A program made the position numbers and the translations under genes. This document shows positions 31,125-41,313 of a stretch of 64,000 bases of DNA, piece by piece. The notes below the pieces were generated by a model. The model had not been told where the DNA came from. It searched no databases and was given only the letters and a program-made list of their open reading frames with translations. Numbering within the stretch: position 1 is the first letter of the stretch; the number at the start of each line of letters is the position of its first letter. Origin of the DNA: CAJBVG01 sp943372995 (GTDB taxonomy: Bacteria; Bacteroidota; Bacteroidia; Sphingobacteriales; Sphingobacteriaceae); contig CALSAQ010000009.1 in the NCBI GenBank assembly GCA_943372995.1, positions 18,164-82,163 of the forward strand, given 5' to 3'.

Positions 31125-34100
31125 ATGATGAGAAAGTTCTACGCATTCTTAATCTTGTTGTCTATTGCCTATAGTGGTTCCTTGTATGCACAAAGTGGTG
31201 CTGGGGAGTTACGTGGTAAAGTACAAGATGCAAAGACAAAAGAAGGGATACCTTTTGCGGCGGTAATTGTAGAATCGAATGGTTCACAAGTTGCGGCACA
31301 GCAAACAGACTTTGATGGTAATTTCGTCATCAAGCCTATCCCACCAGGTAAGTACGATGTTCTAGTGAAGATCATTGGTTACAACAATCGTGTGATTAAT
31401 GGAGTAATTATTACTTCAAACAAGCAGACGTATGTAAATCCAGATCTTAGTGCTAGTGTACAAAACATCGCAGAGGTTACTGTATCAGATTACGCTAAAC
31501 CTCTAATCGAAATTGATAATACATCATCGGGAGGAAGTTTAAATGCCGAAGAGATTGTGAAGTTACCAACACGTAACATCAACTCATTGGTATCTACAAC
31601 TGCGGGTGTATATCAAGCAGAAGAAGGTGATCAGTTAAGTGTTAAAGGTTCTCGTACAGATGCCAACGATTACTATATCGATGGAGTTAAAGTGAGAGGA
31701 ACTACAAACTTGCCTCAAGGTGCAATTGAACAGATCTCTGTAATTACAGGTGGTGTACCTGCTCAATACGGTGATGCTACAGGGGGTATTATTACAATTA
31801 CTACCAAAGGACCTTCTAAAGTTTTTTATGGTGGTATTGAAGGTGTGACTTCTGAGTTCTTAGATGGATACGGTTACAACCTTGTTAGTGGTAATATCAG
31901 TGGTCCTTTAATGATGAAAAATAAAGGTACAGATCAAGAACGTTCGTTGTTAGGTTTCTTTGCTTCGGCAGAGTTAGAAACAAGACGAGATCAAGACCCT
32001 TCATACAATGGTGCTTGGCATGCGTCGTCTGACTATAAAAGCTATTTAGAAAAAAATCCATTAACATTTGAGATACAAGATAATGGAACATTGAGAGCGT
32101 TGCCATCAGCAAACTTTGCTATTGGAGATAATATCGAAAAACAAAAAGCTCAAGATGATAATGAGAATAGAAACTTAAACTTCAATGCTCGTTTTGATTT
32201 CCAACCTACACTTAATAATATTTTCGCTGTAGGGTTCTCAGGAACTATGCAACGTCAAAGACAGTATAACAGATTAAATATGATATTTAACTCCGACAAC
32301 AATGCGGTGTTAAATAGAACGAACTATCGTATTTTTGGACGTTATACTCAAAAGTTTGATCAAGCAGGAGATGATTCAAAATCATTGTTGAAAAATGCTT
32401 ATTACACTATTCAAGGGGATTTTTCTAGAGACCATTTTGTAACTCAAGATATAAACCATAAAGACAATTTCTTTAATTATGGATATGTTGGTAAATACGT
32501 ATCTAGCAAAGCTGACTTTATTGGTGCTTTTGATTATGATCCAAGTAATCCAGGGTTTGATGAGATATTAGGTTCTGATGGAAAAACATACAACAGATCT
32601 AATTATGCATTTTCTTCACAAGGAGGTAAAATTGATACGTCATATGTATTTACTCCAGGAACTTTAAACCCAATATTAGCACAACACAACCTTAACTTAA
32701 ATCAGTTTTTATTAGAAAATGATAGATCTTATACTAATTCATCATCTTTCCAAGGTCAGACTGGTATATTAAATGGAGGTATATTACCTCAAGTTTATGG
32801 AGGTTTGTTTAACTCAAGAGGTTCTGTTTCGAACGTTTATGATGTTCAAAACAGAGATCAGTACAGAGTTACAGCAATGGCTTCAGCCGATTTAAAAGGA
32901 CATGCTATTCAAGTGGGTGTTGAATACGAACAAAGAGTAGAAAGCAGATTCCGTATCACTCCAAGAGGATTATGGAACATTATGCGTTCTGAACAGAATA
33001 GTTATTTAAGATTAGATGATAGTGCGATTGACTATGATAATGGTATATTAAATGTAAATGGATCAGGAGTTACTTTGATAAATGACTCTACATTCACACT
33101 TAGTACAGTTAATGAGTATAATGTTAATACCACTGAGTTTGCAAAAAACATTCGTACTGAATTAGGATTAAATCCTGGTGATTTCGTTGACATTGATGCT
33201 TATGATCCAAGTACGTTCAGATTAAATATGTTTGACGCTTCTGATTTGTTAAACAATTTAAATCCATCAGTTTTACAGTATACTTATTTTGGTTATACCT
33301 ATGATGGTAAAAAATCGAACTCTACTCCATCAATGGAAGATTTCTTAAGTGACCCAATTAATCGTCCAGTAGGAGCTTTCCGCCCTATCTATACAGCAGG
33401 GTACATTCAAGATAAGTTTACGTTTAAGGATATCGTATTTAACTTAGGAGTACGTGTTGACCGTTTTGATGCGAACCAACAAGTATTGAAAGATAAATAT
33501 TCATTATATGAATTAAGATCTGCGGGTGAATTGCCAGCAGGTGTTCGTCCAGATAACATTCCAGCTTCTGCAGCAGTGTATATTGAGAATGCACAAAATC
33601 CAAATGATATTAAAGGATATCGTGTTGATGATGTGTTCTATGATGCACAAGGAAACGTAGTTCAAGATTACAATGAGATTAGCGGTTCAAGTGGACGTGC
33701 TACTCCATGGTTAGCAGATAATGCAACTGGCGATGATGGTACAGATTCTTTAACTGCAGGTGCATTTAAAGATTATGAGCCACAAACTCAAATCATGCCA
33801 CGTATAGCGTTCTCGTTCCCTATTTCAGATGTAGCAAGTTTCTTTGCTAACTATGATGTGTTAACACAACGTCCAAGAACTAACGTATATGCAAATCCTA
33901 TTACTTACCATTTACAATCGTTAGGTAAACAAGGACAAATTATTGTTAGTCCTGATTTGGCTCCAGAGAAAACAATTAACTATCAGTTTGGATTCAAACA
34001 AAGATTAGGTCAAACGTCGGCAATTACAATGACAGCATTTTACAAAGAGTTAAAAGATAACTTCCAACAAGTGCAAATTGCAACTGCTTACCCTACTGCA

Positions 34101-34871
34101 TATTTAACATATACAAATCGTGACTTTGGAACGATTAAAGGTTTCACATTACAGTATGATTTAAGACGTACAAATAACTTGCAACTTAATGCAGCTTATA
34201 CATTACAATATGCTAATGGTACAGGTTCTAATAATAACTCTGCTGCTAACTTAATTTCTAGTGGTGAGTCTGAGCCAATTCGTATTGCATTGCCTTTAGA
34301 CTATGACCAAAGACATACAATCGTTACTACTATCGATTATCGTTATGCTTCAGGTGCAAATTATAATGGTCCAGCAAGTATGAAAAATATACTTCAAGAC
34401 TTTGGTATTAATGTTATTTTCAGAGCAGGTTCAGGAACTCCATATTCTAGAATTTCTCAAAACATTGTACAAAACTTCTTAAGTGCTGATGATACTCGTT
34501 TTAGAAGATTAATTGGTGAAATAAATGGTTCTCGTTTGCCTTGGCAATATAATGTTGACTTACGTTTAGATAAAGACTTCAAAATCACTTCTAAATCAGC
34601 TGAAGGTAAAGGCTTGAATACTACATTAAACGTTTACTTATTGGTACAAAACGTATTCGATACAAAACGTGTAGCAGCGGTTTATCCAGCAACTGGTTTG
34701 CCTGATGATGACGGTTATTTGAACTCTAGTCAAGCAGTAGAATTTTTGAACAATGTTGGAGATGATGGAAATCTTCAATCATACTTAGATTTATACCGCA
34801 TTGCAATAAATGATCCAGCAAACTTCCGTTCACCAAGAGTGATAAGAGTTGGAGCTATTTACAACTTCTAA
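31125..34871 (+). CDS. TonB-dependent receptor with carboxypeptidase-regulatory-like N-terminus
   Basis: 1248 residues. Signal peptide (MMRKFYAFLILLSIAYSGSL followed by YAQ), a CarboxypepD_reg-like domain at about 28-110 (GELRGKVQDAKTKEGIPFAA), a plug with LSVKGSRTDANDYYIDGVKV and GGVPAQYGDATGGIITI, and a long beta-barrel ending in RVGAIYNF with an aromatic terminus. No clear TonB box is assigned. The barrel probably imports a large or scarce ligand, or acts as a surface platform. It is the first of three genes joined by TAATG stop-start overlaps with a T9SS cargo and a PorV-like protein; no SusD gene is present, so it is not a classical polysaccharide locus. Confidence 0.9.
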   Translation: MMRKFYAFLILLSIAYSGSLYAQSGAGELRGKVQDAKTKEGIPFAAVIVESNGSQVAAQQTDFDGNFVIKPIPPGKYDVLVKIIGYNNRVINGVIITSNKQTYVNPDLSASVQNIAEVTVSDYAKPLIEIDNTSSGGSLNAEEIVKLPTRNINSLVSTTAGVYQAEEGDQLSVKGSRTDANDYYIDGVKVRGTTNLPQGAIEQISVITGGVPAQYGDATGGIITITTKGPSKVFYGGIEGVTSEFLDGYGYNLVSGNISGPLMMKNKGTDQERSLLGFFASAELETRRDQDPSYNGAWHASSDYKSYLEKNPLTFEIQDNGTLRALPSANFAIGDNIEKQKAQDDNENRNLNFNARFDFQPTLNNIFAVGFSGTMQRQRQYNRLNMIFNSDNNAVLNRTNYRIFGRYTQKFDQAGDDSKSLLKNAYYTIQGDFSRDHFVTQDINHKDNFFNYGYVGKYVSSKADFIGAFDYDPSNPGFDEILGSDGKTYNRSNYAFSSQGGKIDTSYVFTPGTLNPILAQHNLNLNQFLLENDRSYTNSSSFQGQTGILNGGILPQVYGGLFNSRGSVSNVYDVQNRDQYRVTAMASADLKGHAIQVGVEYEQRVESRFRITPRGLWNIMRSEQNSYLRLDDSAIDYDNGILNVNGSGVTLINDSTFTLSTVNEYNVNTTEFAKNIRTELGLNPGDFVDIDAYDPSTFRLNMFDASDLLNNLNPSVLQYTYFGYTYDGKKSNSTPSMEDFLSDPINRPVGAFRPIYTAGYIQDKFTFKDIVFNLGVRVDRFDANQQVLKDKYSLYELRSAGELPAGVRPDNIPASAAVYIENAQNPNDIKGYRVDDVFYDAQGNVVQDYNEISGSSGRATPWLADNATGDDGTDSLTAGAFKDYEPQTQIMPRIAFSFPISDVASFFANYDVLTQRPRTNVYANPITYHLQSLGKQGQIIVSPDLAPEKTINYQFGFKQRLGQTSAITMTAFYKELKDNFQQVQIATAYPTAYLTYTNRDFGTIKGFTLQYDLRRTNNLQLNAAYTLQYANGTGSNNNSAANLISSGESEPIRIALPLDYDQRHTIVTTIDYRYASGANYNGPASMKNILQDFGINVIFRAGSGTPYSRISQNIVQNFLSADDTRFRRLIGEINGSRLPWQYNVDLRLDKDFKITSKSAEGKGLNTTLNVYLLVQNVFDTKRVAAVYPATGLPDDDGYLNSSQAVEFLNNVGDDGNLQSYLDLYRIAINDPANFRSPRVIRVGAIYNF

Positions 34872-37800
34872 TGGAAAGGAATAAGAAAATGAGAAATAAG
34901 ATAAATAGAATATTCTTAACAATAGCGGCAAGTGTATTTTGCCTGTTGTTTGGGTTGGAGACAGTTAGTGCAAGGTACTATACTGGTAAAGGGAAGGCTC
35001 CAAAAGCAACTACGAATTCAGCAATGAAAGTAGCTGCAGGTTGTGACCCTCCTACTTCACAAATAGATTTAGATATTAACAACGTTAGAGCGAGATTAAT
35101 GAACGGGGGTGATATGTGGTGGGATATTTTCGGCTCAACAAATGCTAGATATGAAGTTCCTAAAGTAGAACCAGGTGCTAGAAGTGTTCACTCTTCATTT
35201 GCTTCGGCATTATGGTTTGGTGGTGAAGATGACGGTGGGCAGTTGAAAACTGCTGGTCAGACTTACCGTCAAAGAGGTATTGATTTCTGGGCAGGTCCGT
35301 TAGACACTACAACAGCAGAAATCTCTTCTGATCAGTGTCAAGCATGGGATAAACAGTTCTCTGTTTTACAAAAAGACATCCAAGAATTTATAGGTGGTGG
35401 AGAAGCTACCCCAGGAATATTAAGTTGGCCAGGTAATGGAAATCAAGCATTGGGTCAAACTCAGTTTTTGGCTCCATTCGTAGATATTGCTGGTGACGGA
35501 GTTTACAGTCCAGGCGATGGTGATTATCCAACTTTAGACCCTCAAGTTTTAGGTGCTAGACCAGATCAAATGATTTGGTGGGTATACAATGACAAAGGAG
35601 GAGTACATACTGCTTATCCTGGAGGAGAGCCAATTGGCTTAGAGATCCATGCTTTAGCATTTGCCTTCTCTACGTCTAATGAGATTAATAACATGACCTT
35701 CTATAAATATCGTATTGCAAACCGTGCATCGTCTCCTTTGTATAATACATATTTTGGTGTATTTACAGATTCGGATTTGGGTGGACCAGATGACGATTAC
35801 GTAGGTTGTAATATGGCTTTAGTAGATCCAGATGGTCCTTCAGGACCACTTCAACCTAAACGCAGAAGTTTTGGTTATACTTATAATGCCGATGCTAACG
35901 ATGAAGATGGAGCTTCACCTGGTTATGGTACAACTCCACCAGTATTCGGTATTGACTATTTTAGAGGCCCTAAAGATGAAAATGGAAATGAATTGCCAAT
36001 GACTACCTTTATGTTTTTCACTAACCAAGGGGTATTAGGTATAAATTCAGATCCTAGAGACGCTACAGAGTTGTATCGCTATTTAAGAGGATATTGGGCT
36101 GATAATGCTCAGTTGACTTATGGTACAGCAACTGGTAGAGGTGCAGGAGAGCAATGTTCATATGCCTTCCCTGGTTTGACAGATCCTGATGGAAGAGCAA
36201 ATTGGGTAGAAACCGATGTTCCTGGTGATAGAAGGATGGTTCAGTCTTCTGGTCCGTTCACTTTACAACCAGGTGCAACTAATGAAGTAATTATTGGAGC
36301 GGTTTGGGCTAGAGCTTCTTCTGGAGATAACTTAGCATCAATAGCATCAGCTATTATTGCAGATGATAAAGCTCAGGTATTATTTGATAATGATTTCAAA
36401 TTAGCAAATGGTCCAGATCCTGTAACTACTGTGTTAATCCCAGGTGATCAAAAAATAACTTTAACCTTACAATCGACAGATAAAACAGAAAAGTATAATA
36501 AAAATGAGCTTGACAATGAAGACTTGGTAAATTATAATTATAAATTCCAAGGGTATAGAATTTATCAACTCAGAGATGGTAACGTTTCTTCTGGAGATAT
36601 AAACAATACTGAATTAGCAATTGAGATTGCTCAAGTAGATTTAGAAGACTCAGTTACAACTATTGTGAACAGAGCTTTTGACCCTATTACACAGAACATC
36701 AATGCTAAATTGATGGTAGATGGCGAAAACACTGGTGTTAAACACGTATTTGAATTAACAAGAGATTTCTTCTCTACCTCATTTGATGCTAAGTTTATTA
36801 ATGGTAAAACCTATTATTTCTTAGTTATCCCTTATGGATACGCTAAAAATGCTGTTTATACAAAATACTTGCCAGGCAGAACATCAACCCAAGTAGTAAG
36901 CACTACTGTAGGTAGACAAGTAATCAATGGCTTAATTAACGGTACTTTTGAAACGTCATTGCCTATTACACGTTATGATGGTTCAGGTAATGGTGGAGTA
37001 TACTTAGATATTACTCCTGAATCAGAAGCTGCAATAATTGCTAATAATGGTGGGGTTCCTGTTACTTATCAGATTGGTAAAGGTCCAGTAGATATTAAAG
37101 TGTTTGATCCTAATAAAATTCAGAAAAGGAATTACTCATTAATATTTAATGACTCTATGACTTCTTATGTTTTGAAGGATGCAAATACTGGTGATACATT
37201 AATGATTTCAGATACAACCTACAGTCAGACAAATACACTAACTAGTAATGAACAAATAGCAGAGGTAAGAAAGTTCAGACCAGGAACAAAAATACTTGAA
37301 AGCAGAACTTCACTAGGATTTTATATAGTGGTAAATAATACAGTGCCTAAACCAGGAACAACTGCGGCTCGTACGAAAAACAATAGCTTCTTAGGAGCAT
37401 CTGTAACTTTTGCTGACCCATCTAAGGACTGGTTAGAAGGCTTTGATGGTAGTGTTGCTTTAGAGACATCAAATCCAATCATACAAGGTTGGGTAGAAGG
37501 TAATGCTAATATAGATCCAGATAATGTTTATGGTGATGTATTAGGTTCAACATGGGCGCCATATAAAGTCTTGAGAGTAATCTCTGGAGTTGGTGCGCGT
37601 ACAACTCCTATGCTAGACCCTAAGTCTAAAAATCCTAAATTCTCAATTTTAGATTCGATAGGTAGTTATGATATTGTATTTACAAGTGATACTACAAAAT
37701 GGTCAGAGTGTGTGGTTTTAGAGTCTGGTGTTCCATCTAACTCAGCTCCTGCTGAAACAACAGAAGGAAATCAGAAAAAACTTAACCTACGCAAAAAAGA

Positions 37801-38605
37801 CATTGGTTATGGAATCGGTAGATCTAAGTTCCCTGGTTATGCAATTAACCTAGAAACAGGTCAAAGAGTTAATATTTTCTTCGCAGAAGCATCTGGATTG
37901 CCAGGTGATAATGGTAATGATATGTTGTGGAATCCAACTAGCAACAGAGACTTCTTAAACAGAGGTGGTCGTCACTACGTATATGTTACTAGAAGGAAAT
38001 ATGATAAATGTAATGAGATTTATAGCTTGTTAAGTAATACTATTGATGCACCTGTTGGAGATAACAAACACATTGTATTCTCTATGGTTGATTGGGTAAC
38101 TATTCCAATTTTAAAAGAAGGAGCTGAATTACTTTCAACAGACGTGAAAGTTAAATTGAGAGTGGCGAAACCTTATGACATAGATAGCTTAACTGCTATT
38201 AACAGGGGAAGACCACAATTTGGATTTAACGACATATCGGTATTAAAAGGTGCTACTAACGACGAGAATACCAATAAAAAATTGGCTCTTGATTTAATCA
38301 ACATAGTACCTAATCCATACTATGCATATTCAAGCTATGAACCAGATAGAAATGACTTTAGAGTTCGTATTAGTAATTTGCCTGCAAATGCTACCGCTAC
38401 TATCTATACTACTAATGGTATTTTAGTGCGACGACTATCTAAATCAGATCCTGCTCAAACTTATCTTGAATGGGATTTAAGAAATGCTAACCGAATCCCA
38501 ATTGCGAGTGGCGTATATATTATACACGTCAACTGCCCTGGCATAGGTGAGAAAACCTTAAAATGGATGGGAGTGATGAGACCTGTCGACTTCACTAACT
38601 TCTAA
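34871..38605 (+). CDS. Large T9SS cargo protein (1244 residues) of a coupled TonB receptor operon
   Basis: Signal peptide at about 8-36 (KINRIFLTIAASVFCLLFGL). Residues about 55-500 match the body of the shorter protein at 18601: DINNVRARLMNGGDMWWDIF, TAGQTYRQRGIDFWAGPL, FVDIAGDGVYSPGDGDYP, AYPGGEPIGLEIHALA, GTATGRGAGE and DVPGDRRMV. The middle (500-1130) has repeated beta-rich segments without recognised motifs. The last 90 residues (INIVPNPYYAYSSYEPDRND ... GVYIIHVNCPGIGEKTLKWM) are a type A T9SS sorting domain. It starts inside the stop codon of the receptor gene. Acidic loops (DIAGDGVYSPGDGD) may bind calcium. It may be held at the surface near the receptor; that is inference. Confidence 0.8.
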   Translation: MERNKKMRNKINRIFLTIAASVFCLLFGLETVSARYYTGKGKAPKATTNSAMKVAAGCDPPTSQIDLDINNVRARLMNGGDMWWDIFGSTNARYEVPKVEPGARSVHSSFASALWFGGEDDGGQLKTAGQTYRQRGIDFWAGPLDTTTAEISSDQCQAWDKQFSVLQKDIQEFIGGGEATPGILSWPGNGNQALGQTQFLAPFVDIAGDGVYSPGDGDYPTLDPQVLGARPDQMIWWVYNDKGGVHTAYPGGEPIGLEIHALAFAFSTSNEINNMTFYKYRIANRASSPLYNTYFGVFTDSDLGGPDDDYVGCNMALVDPDGPSGPLQPKRRSFGYTYNADANDEDGASPGYGTTPPVFGIDYFRGPKDENGNELPMTTFMFFTNQGVLGINSDPRDATELYRYLRGYWADNAQLTYGTATGRGAGEQCSYAFPGLTDPDGRANWVETDVPGDRRMVQSSGPFTLQPGATNEVIIGAVWARASSGDNLASIASAIIADDKAQVLFDNDFKLANGPDPVTTVLIPGDQKITLTLQSTDKTEKYNKNELDNEDLVNYNYKFQGYRIYQLRDGNVSSGDINNTELAIEIAQVDLEDSVTTIVNRAFDPITQNINAKLMVDGENTGVKHVFELTRDFFSTSFDAKFINGKTYYFLVIPYGYAKNAVYTKYLPGRTSTQVVSTTVGRQVINGLINGTFETSLPITRYDGSGNGGVYLDITPESEAAIIANNGGVPVTYQIGKGPVDIKVFDPNKIQKRNYSLIFNDSMTSYVLKDANTGDTLMISDTTYSQTNTLTSNEQIAEVRKFRPGTKILESRTSLGFYIVVNNTVPKPGTTAARTKNNSFLGASVTFADPSKDWLEGFDGSVALETSNPIIQGWVEGNANIDPDNVYGDVLGSTWAPYKVLRVISGVGARTTPMLDPKSKNPKFSILDSIGSYDIVFTSDTTKWSECVVLESGVPSNSAPAETTEGNQKKLNLRKKDIGYGIGRSKFPGYAINLETGQRVNIFFAEASGLPGDNGNDMLWNPTSNRDFLNRGGRHYVYVTRRKYDKCNEIYSLLSNTIDAPVGDNKHIVFSMVDWVTIPILKEGAELLSTDVKVKLRVAKPYDIDSLTAINRGRPQFGFNDISVLKGATNDENTNKKLALDLINIVPNPYYAYSSYEPDRNDFRVRISNLPANATATIYTTNGILVRRLSKSDPAQTYLEWDLRNANRIPIASGVYIIHVNCPGIGEKTLKWMGVMRPVDFTNF

Positions 38606-39678
38606 TGGTAAAACGATTTAAAAAATTGGATATGAAAAAATTTTATAGACTAACATATTTATCGGTTCTCACCGCATTATTACCTGCAGCATTAATTGCA
38701 GGTAATGGTGAAAGGGCAGGAACTGGAGGAGCTACAGAGCTATTGATAAACCCTTGGGCTCGCAGTAGCGGTTTCGGAGGCTTTAACAGCTCTTCAGCTA
38801 GAGGTGTAGAGGCAATGAACCTGAATGTAGGTGGACTTGCTTTTACTAAAAAAACAGAAGTAATCTTTTCACGATCAAATTGGTTAAAAGGATCAGATAT
38901 TTCTATTAACTCTTTTGGCTTGAGCCAAAGGATTTCTACTCAAGGAATTTTAGGAGTAAGCATCTTCTCTATGAATTTTGGAGATATTGATGTAACTACT
39001 AATGATAAACCTGATGGGAATGTAGGAAGGTTTTCTCCACAATTAATAAACTTCGCTGTTGCATACTCAAGAGAGTTCTCTAATAGTATTCACGGGGGAG
39101 TGTTGGTTCGTGGGATACAACAAACTATAGCTGATTTAAAAGCTCAAGGCTTCTCAATTGATGCAGGTATTCAATATTGCTCAGGGGATCTTGATCAATT
39201 AAAATTGGGGATCTCTTTACGTAATATCGGTCCAGATATGAGAATGTCGGGAGATGGTATTATGGCTCAATTCGAGGATCCTACATTGCCTTTTGCTGTA
39301 GAGGGATATCGTAAATCTCAAGCGTATCAACTACCATCGTTACTAAACATTGGTTTGTCGTACGATTTCTACATAAAAGCTGATCATAGATTTACTGCTT
39401 TAGGAAACTTTACTTCTAATGCTTTTTCTGAAGATCAATTAGGCTTTGGAGCTGAGTATGGGTACAAAAAATATCTAATGTTACGTGCAGGTTATAATGC
39501 TCAAAAAGATATTTCTGATGAGTCATTAACTCCTAGTGTATACACAGGTGTTTCTTATGGTGCAACATTTGAAGTGCCAATCAACGACAAAGGAACTACT
39601 TTTGGTATTGATTATTCATATTCTCCTACTCGTGTATTCGATGGAACACATGTAATAGGTGCTCGCATAACATTATAA
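38605..39678 (+). CDS. PorV/PorQ-family outer-membrane barrel
   Basis: 357 residues. After the signal region (MKKFYRLTYLSVLTALLPAA) comes GGATELLINPWARSSGFGGF, the N-terminal signature of PorV/PorQ proteins (a G..LLI.P.AR..GMGG pattern), then a FadL-like barrel (GVSIFSMNFGDIDV, LKLGISLRNIGPDMRM, GFGAEYGYKKYLMLRAGYN, FGIDYSYSPTRVF). PorV binds the T9SS signal and shuttles cargo from the translocon to the attachment complex. Placement directly after a T9SS cargo gene, with a TAATG overlap, suggests a dedicated shuttle or anchor. The ATG at 38632 is an alternative start; coupling favours 38605. Confidence 0.85.
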   Translation: MVKRFKKLDMKKFYRLTYLSVLTALLPAALIAGNGERAGTGGATELLINPWARSSGFGGFNSSSARGVEAMNLNVGGLAFTKKTEVIFSRSNWLKGSDISINSFGLSQRISTQGILGVSIFSMNFGDIDVTTNDKPDGNVGRFSPQLINFAVAYSREFSNSIHGGVLVRGIQQTIADLKAQGFSIDAGIQYCSGDLDQLKLGISLRNIGPDMRMSGDGIMAQFEDPTLPFAVEGYRKSQAYQLPSLLNIGLSYDFYIKADHRFTALGNFTSNAFSEDQLGFGAEYGYKKYLMLRAGYNAQKDISDESLTPSVYTGVSYGATFEVPINDKGTTFGIDYSYSPTRVFDGTHVIGARITL

Positions 39679-39696
39679 TATTTACTATTTTTGTTT

Positions 39697-39738
39697 TAAA
39701 AGAAGGCTGTATGCAAATACAGTCTTCTTTTATTTTTA
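39697..39738 (+). terminator. Strong rho-independent terminator
   Basis: A 15-bp stem with one G-T pair (39697-39711 with 39718-39732), loop tgcaaa, followed by a T-rich tract. It ends the three-gene operon 18 bases after its last stop codon. Confidence 0.88.
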
Positions 39739-39764
39739 TTTAATTGCAACAAACAACGAAGGAT

Positions 39765-40238
39765 ATGGCTGAAGTAACTTATTTCACTCAGGAAGGTATA
39801 GAAAAATTAAAAGAGGAACTTGCTCAATTGAAAACAGCAGGTCGTGCTAGTATTGCAAAACAAATTGCAGAAGCAAGAGATAAAGGAGATTTGTCTGAGA
39901 ATGCAGAATATGATGCTGCTAAAGAAGCTCAAGGTTTGTTAGAATTGAAAATTACAAAACTCGAGCAAGTGCTTGGTAATGCAAGAGTAATCGACGAGTC
40001 GAAAATAGATAATAGTAAAGTATTAGCTTTATCTATTGTGAAGATTAAAAATGTAAAAAACGGTGCCGAGATGAAGTATCAACTTGTTGCCGAAAAAGAA
40101 GCGGATTTGAAATCAGGAAAAATATCTATTAAATCGCCAATTGCTCAAGGTTTATTAGGGAAATCGGTAGGCGACAAAGTAGAAATTACAGTTCCTAATG
40201 GTAAAATGGAATTTGAAATTATTGAGATATCAAGATAA
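39765..40238 (+). CDS. greA: Transcription elongation factor GreA
   Basis: 157 residues from the ATG at 39765, preceded by cgaagg as ribosome site; the TTG at 39744 is not needed. N-terminal coiled coil (residues 1-75) with the acidic tip DKGDLSENAEYDAAKEAQG, then the FKBP-like domain (SPIAQGLLGKSVGDKVEITV). It stimulates transcript cleavage in backtracked RNA polymerase. Its stop overlaps the next start (TAATG). Confidence 0.97.
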   Translation: MAEVTYFTQEGIEKLKEELAQLKTAGRASIAKQIAEARDKGDLSENAEYDAAKEAQGLLELKITKLEQVLGNARVIDESKIDNSKVLALSIVKIKNVKNGAEMKYQLVAEKEADLKSGKISIKSPIAQGLLGKSVGDKVEITVPNGKMEFEIIEISR

Positions 40239-40636
40239 TGTCGAGCATATTTTCTAAAATTATTAAAGGTGAAATACCAGCCTACAAAGTTGCAGAAACT
40301 GAAGAGTTCCTTGCATTCTTAGATGTTCGCCCTGTAGCAAAAGGTCATGTTTTATGTATTCCTAAAAAGGAAGTAGATTATATTTTTGATCTCGAAGACA
40401 TGGATTATGCGAAACTAATGCTATTTGCAAAAATTGTTGCCAATGGAATTAAGAAAGTAGTTCCTTGTAAAAAAATTGGTATTACAGTAATAGGGTTAGA
40501 AGTTCCACATGCACATGTTCATTTAGTGCCAATGAATGAATTAGGGGATATGAATTTTATGGCAGAAAGACCAGTCTTCACAGAAGAAGAATTTGTGTCT
40601 CTTGCATCGGAAATAGAAAAAGCAATTATTTCTTAA
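40238..40636 (+). CDS. HIT-family nucleotide hydrolase/transferase
   Basis: 132 residues. It starts MSSIFSKIIKGEIPAYKVAE and contains LAFLDVRPVAKGHVLCIPKK and the catalytic histidine triad VPHAHVHLVP. HINT-type proteins hydrolyse aminoacyl- or phosphoramidate nucleotides in the cytoplasm. It is one-base coupled to greA, a frequent arrangement in Bacteroidota. Its 3' end overlaps the convergent ruvC by 11 bp. Confidence 0.95.
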   Translation: MSSIFSKIIKGEIPAYKVAETEEFLAFLDVRPVAKGHVLCIPKKEVDYIFDLEDMDYAKLMLFAKIVANGIKKVVPCKKIGITVIGLEVPHAHVHLVPMNELGDMNFMAERPVFTEEEFVSLASEIEKAIIS

Positions 40637-41216
40637 TGATTTTATCAGGATTGTCTGTTAAATAGCTTGCCCAACCTGTATGTTTTTTGTTGCTTTTTTT
40701 TGTTTTGCCAACTTTAACAGAGCTTGGCATTAAGTCGTTCTGTAGGTAATGACATACAGCGGCTGCGAGACCATCCGTTGCGTCAAGGAATTCTGGATGT
40801 CCATCAAACTTAAGAAGTTGTTGTAGCATGTGAGAAACTTGTTCTTTAGAAGCGTTACCGTTGCCTGTTATTGATTGTTTGATTTTTTTAGGAGAGTATT
40901 CAGTTAAAGGAACATTGCGATACATCGCAGCAGCAATAGATACTCCTTGAGCTCTTCCAAGTTTTAACATCGATTGTACATTTTTTCCAAAAAAAGGAGC
41001 TTCAATAGCCATTGCATCAGGGTGATATTCGTCGATGATTTTAAGCACACCTTCAAATATTTTTTTGAGTTTAATAGAATGATCGTCGGACTTCCCAGTT
41101 TGAATGATGCCTAATGTAATAAGCTCTATCTTCTTTCCTACAATTTTCACCAAACCATAACCAGTTACTGATGTACCAGGGTCTACTCCTAAAATAATTT
41201 CTTCCTTTAATGCCAA
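40626..41216 (-). CDS. ruvC: Crossover junction endodeoxyribonuclease RuvC
   Basis: 196 residues. RNase H-like resolvase core: first acidic residue in ILGVDPGTSVTGYGLV, second in MAIEAPFFGKNVQSMLKLG, last pair in FLDATDGLAAAVCHYL. It cleaves Holliday junctions. The start is a TTG at 41216; no ATG or GTG lies upstream in frame near it, and a -7 box sits 25 bases further out. A basic C-terminal tail (VGKTKKSNKKHTGW) goes beyond the core. Confidence 0.95.
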   Translation of the reverse strand: MALKEEIILGVDPGTSVTGYGLVKIVGKKIELITLGIIQTGKSDDHSIKLKKIFEGVLKIIDEYHPDAMAIEAPFFGKNVQSMLKLGRAQGVSIAAAMYRNVPLTEYSPKKIKQSITGNGNASKEQVSHMLQQLLKFDGHPEFLDATDGLAAAVCHYLQNDLMPSSVKVGKTKKSNKKHTGWASYLTDNPDKIIKK

Positions 41217-41240
41217 CTTTTGTTTATTGAAAAATACGTT

Positions 41241-41248
41241 TAAAGATA
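41241..41248 (-). promoter_or_regulatory. -7 box (TATCTTTA) for ruvC
   Basis: On the minus strand TATCTTTA, the same octamer as at 31081, lies 25 bases before the TTG start. It supports that start. No matching -33 was found. Confidence 0.35.
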
Positions 41249-41313
41249 CGTCATCAATTTATAATTTAATGCTATCTTGCCGTCAATTTGTAAATTTTTA
41301 AGATAGAAATAGA

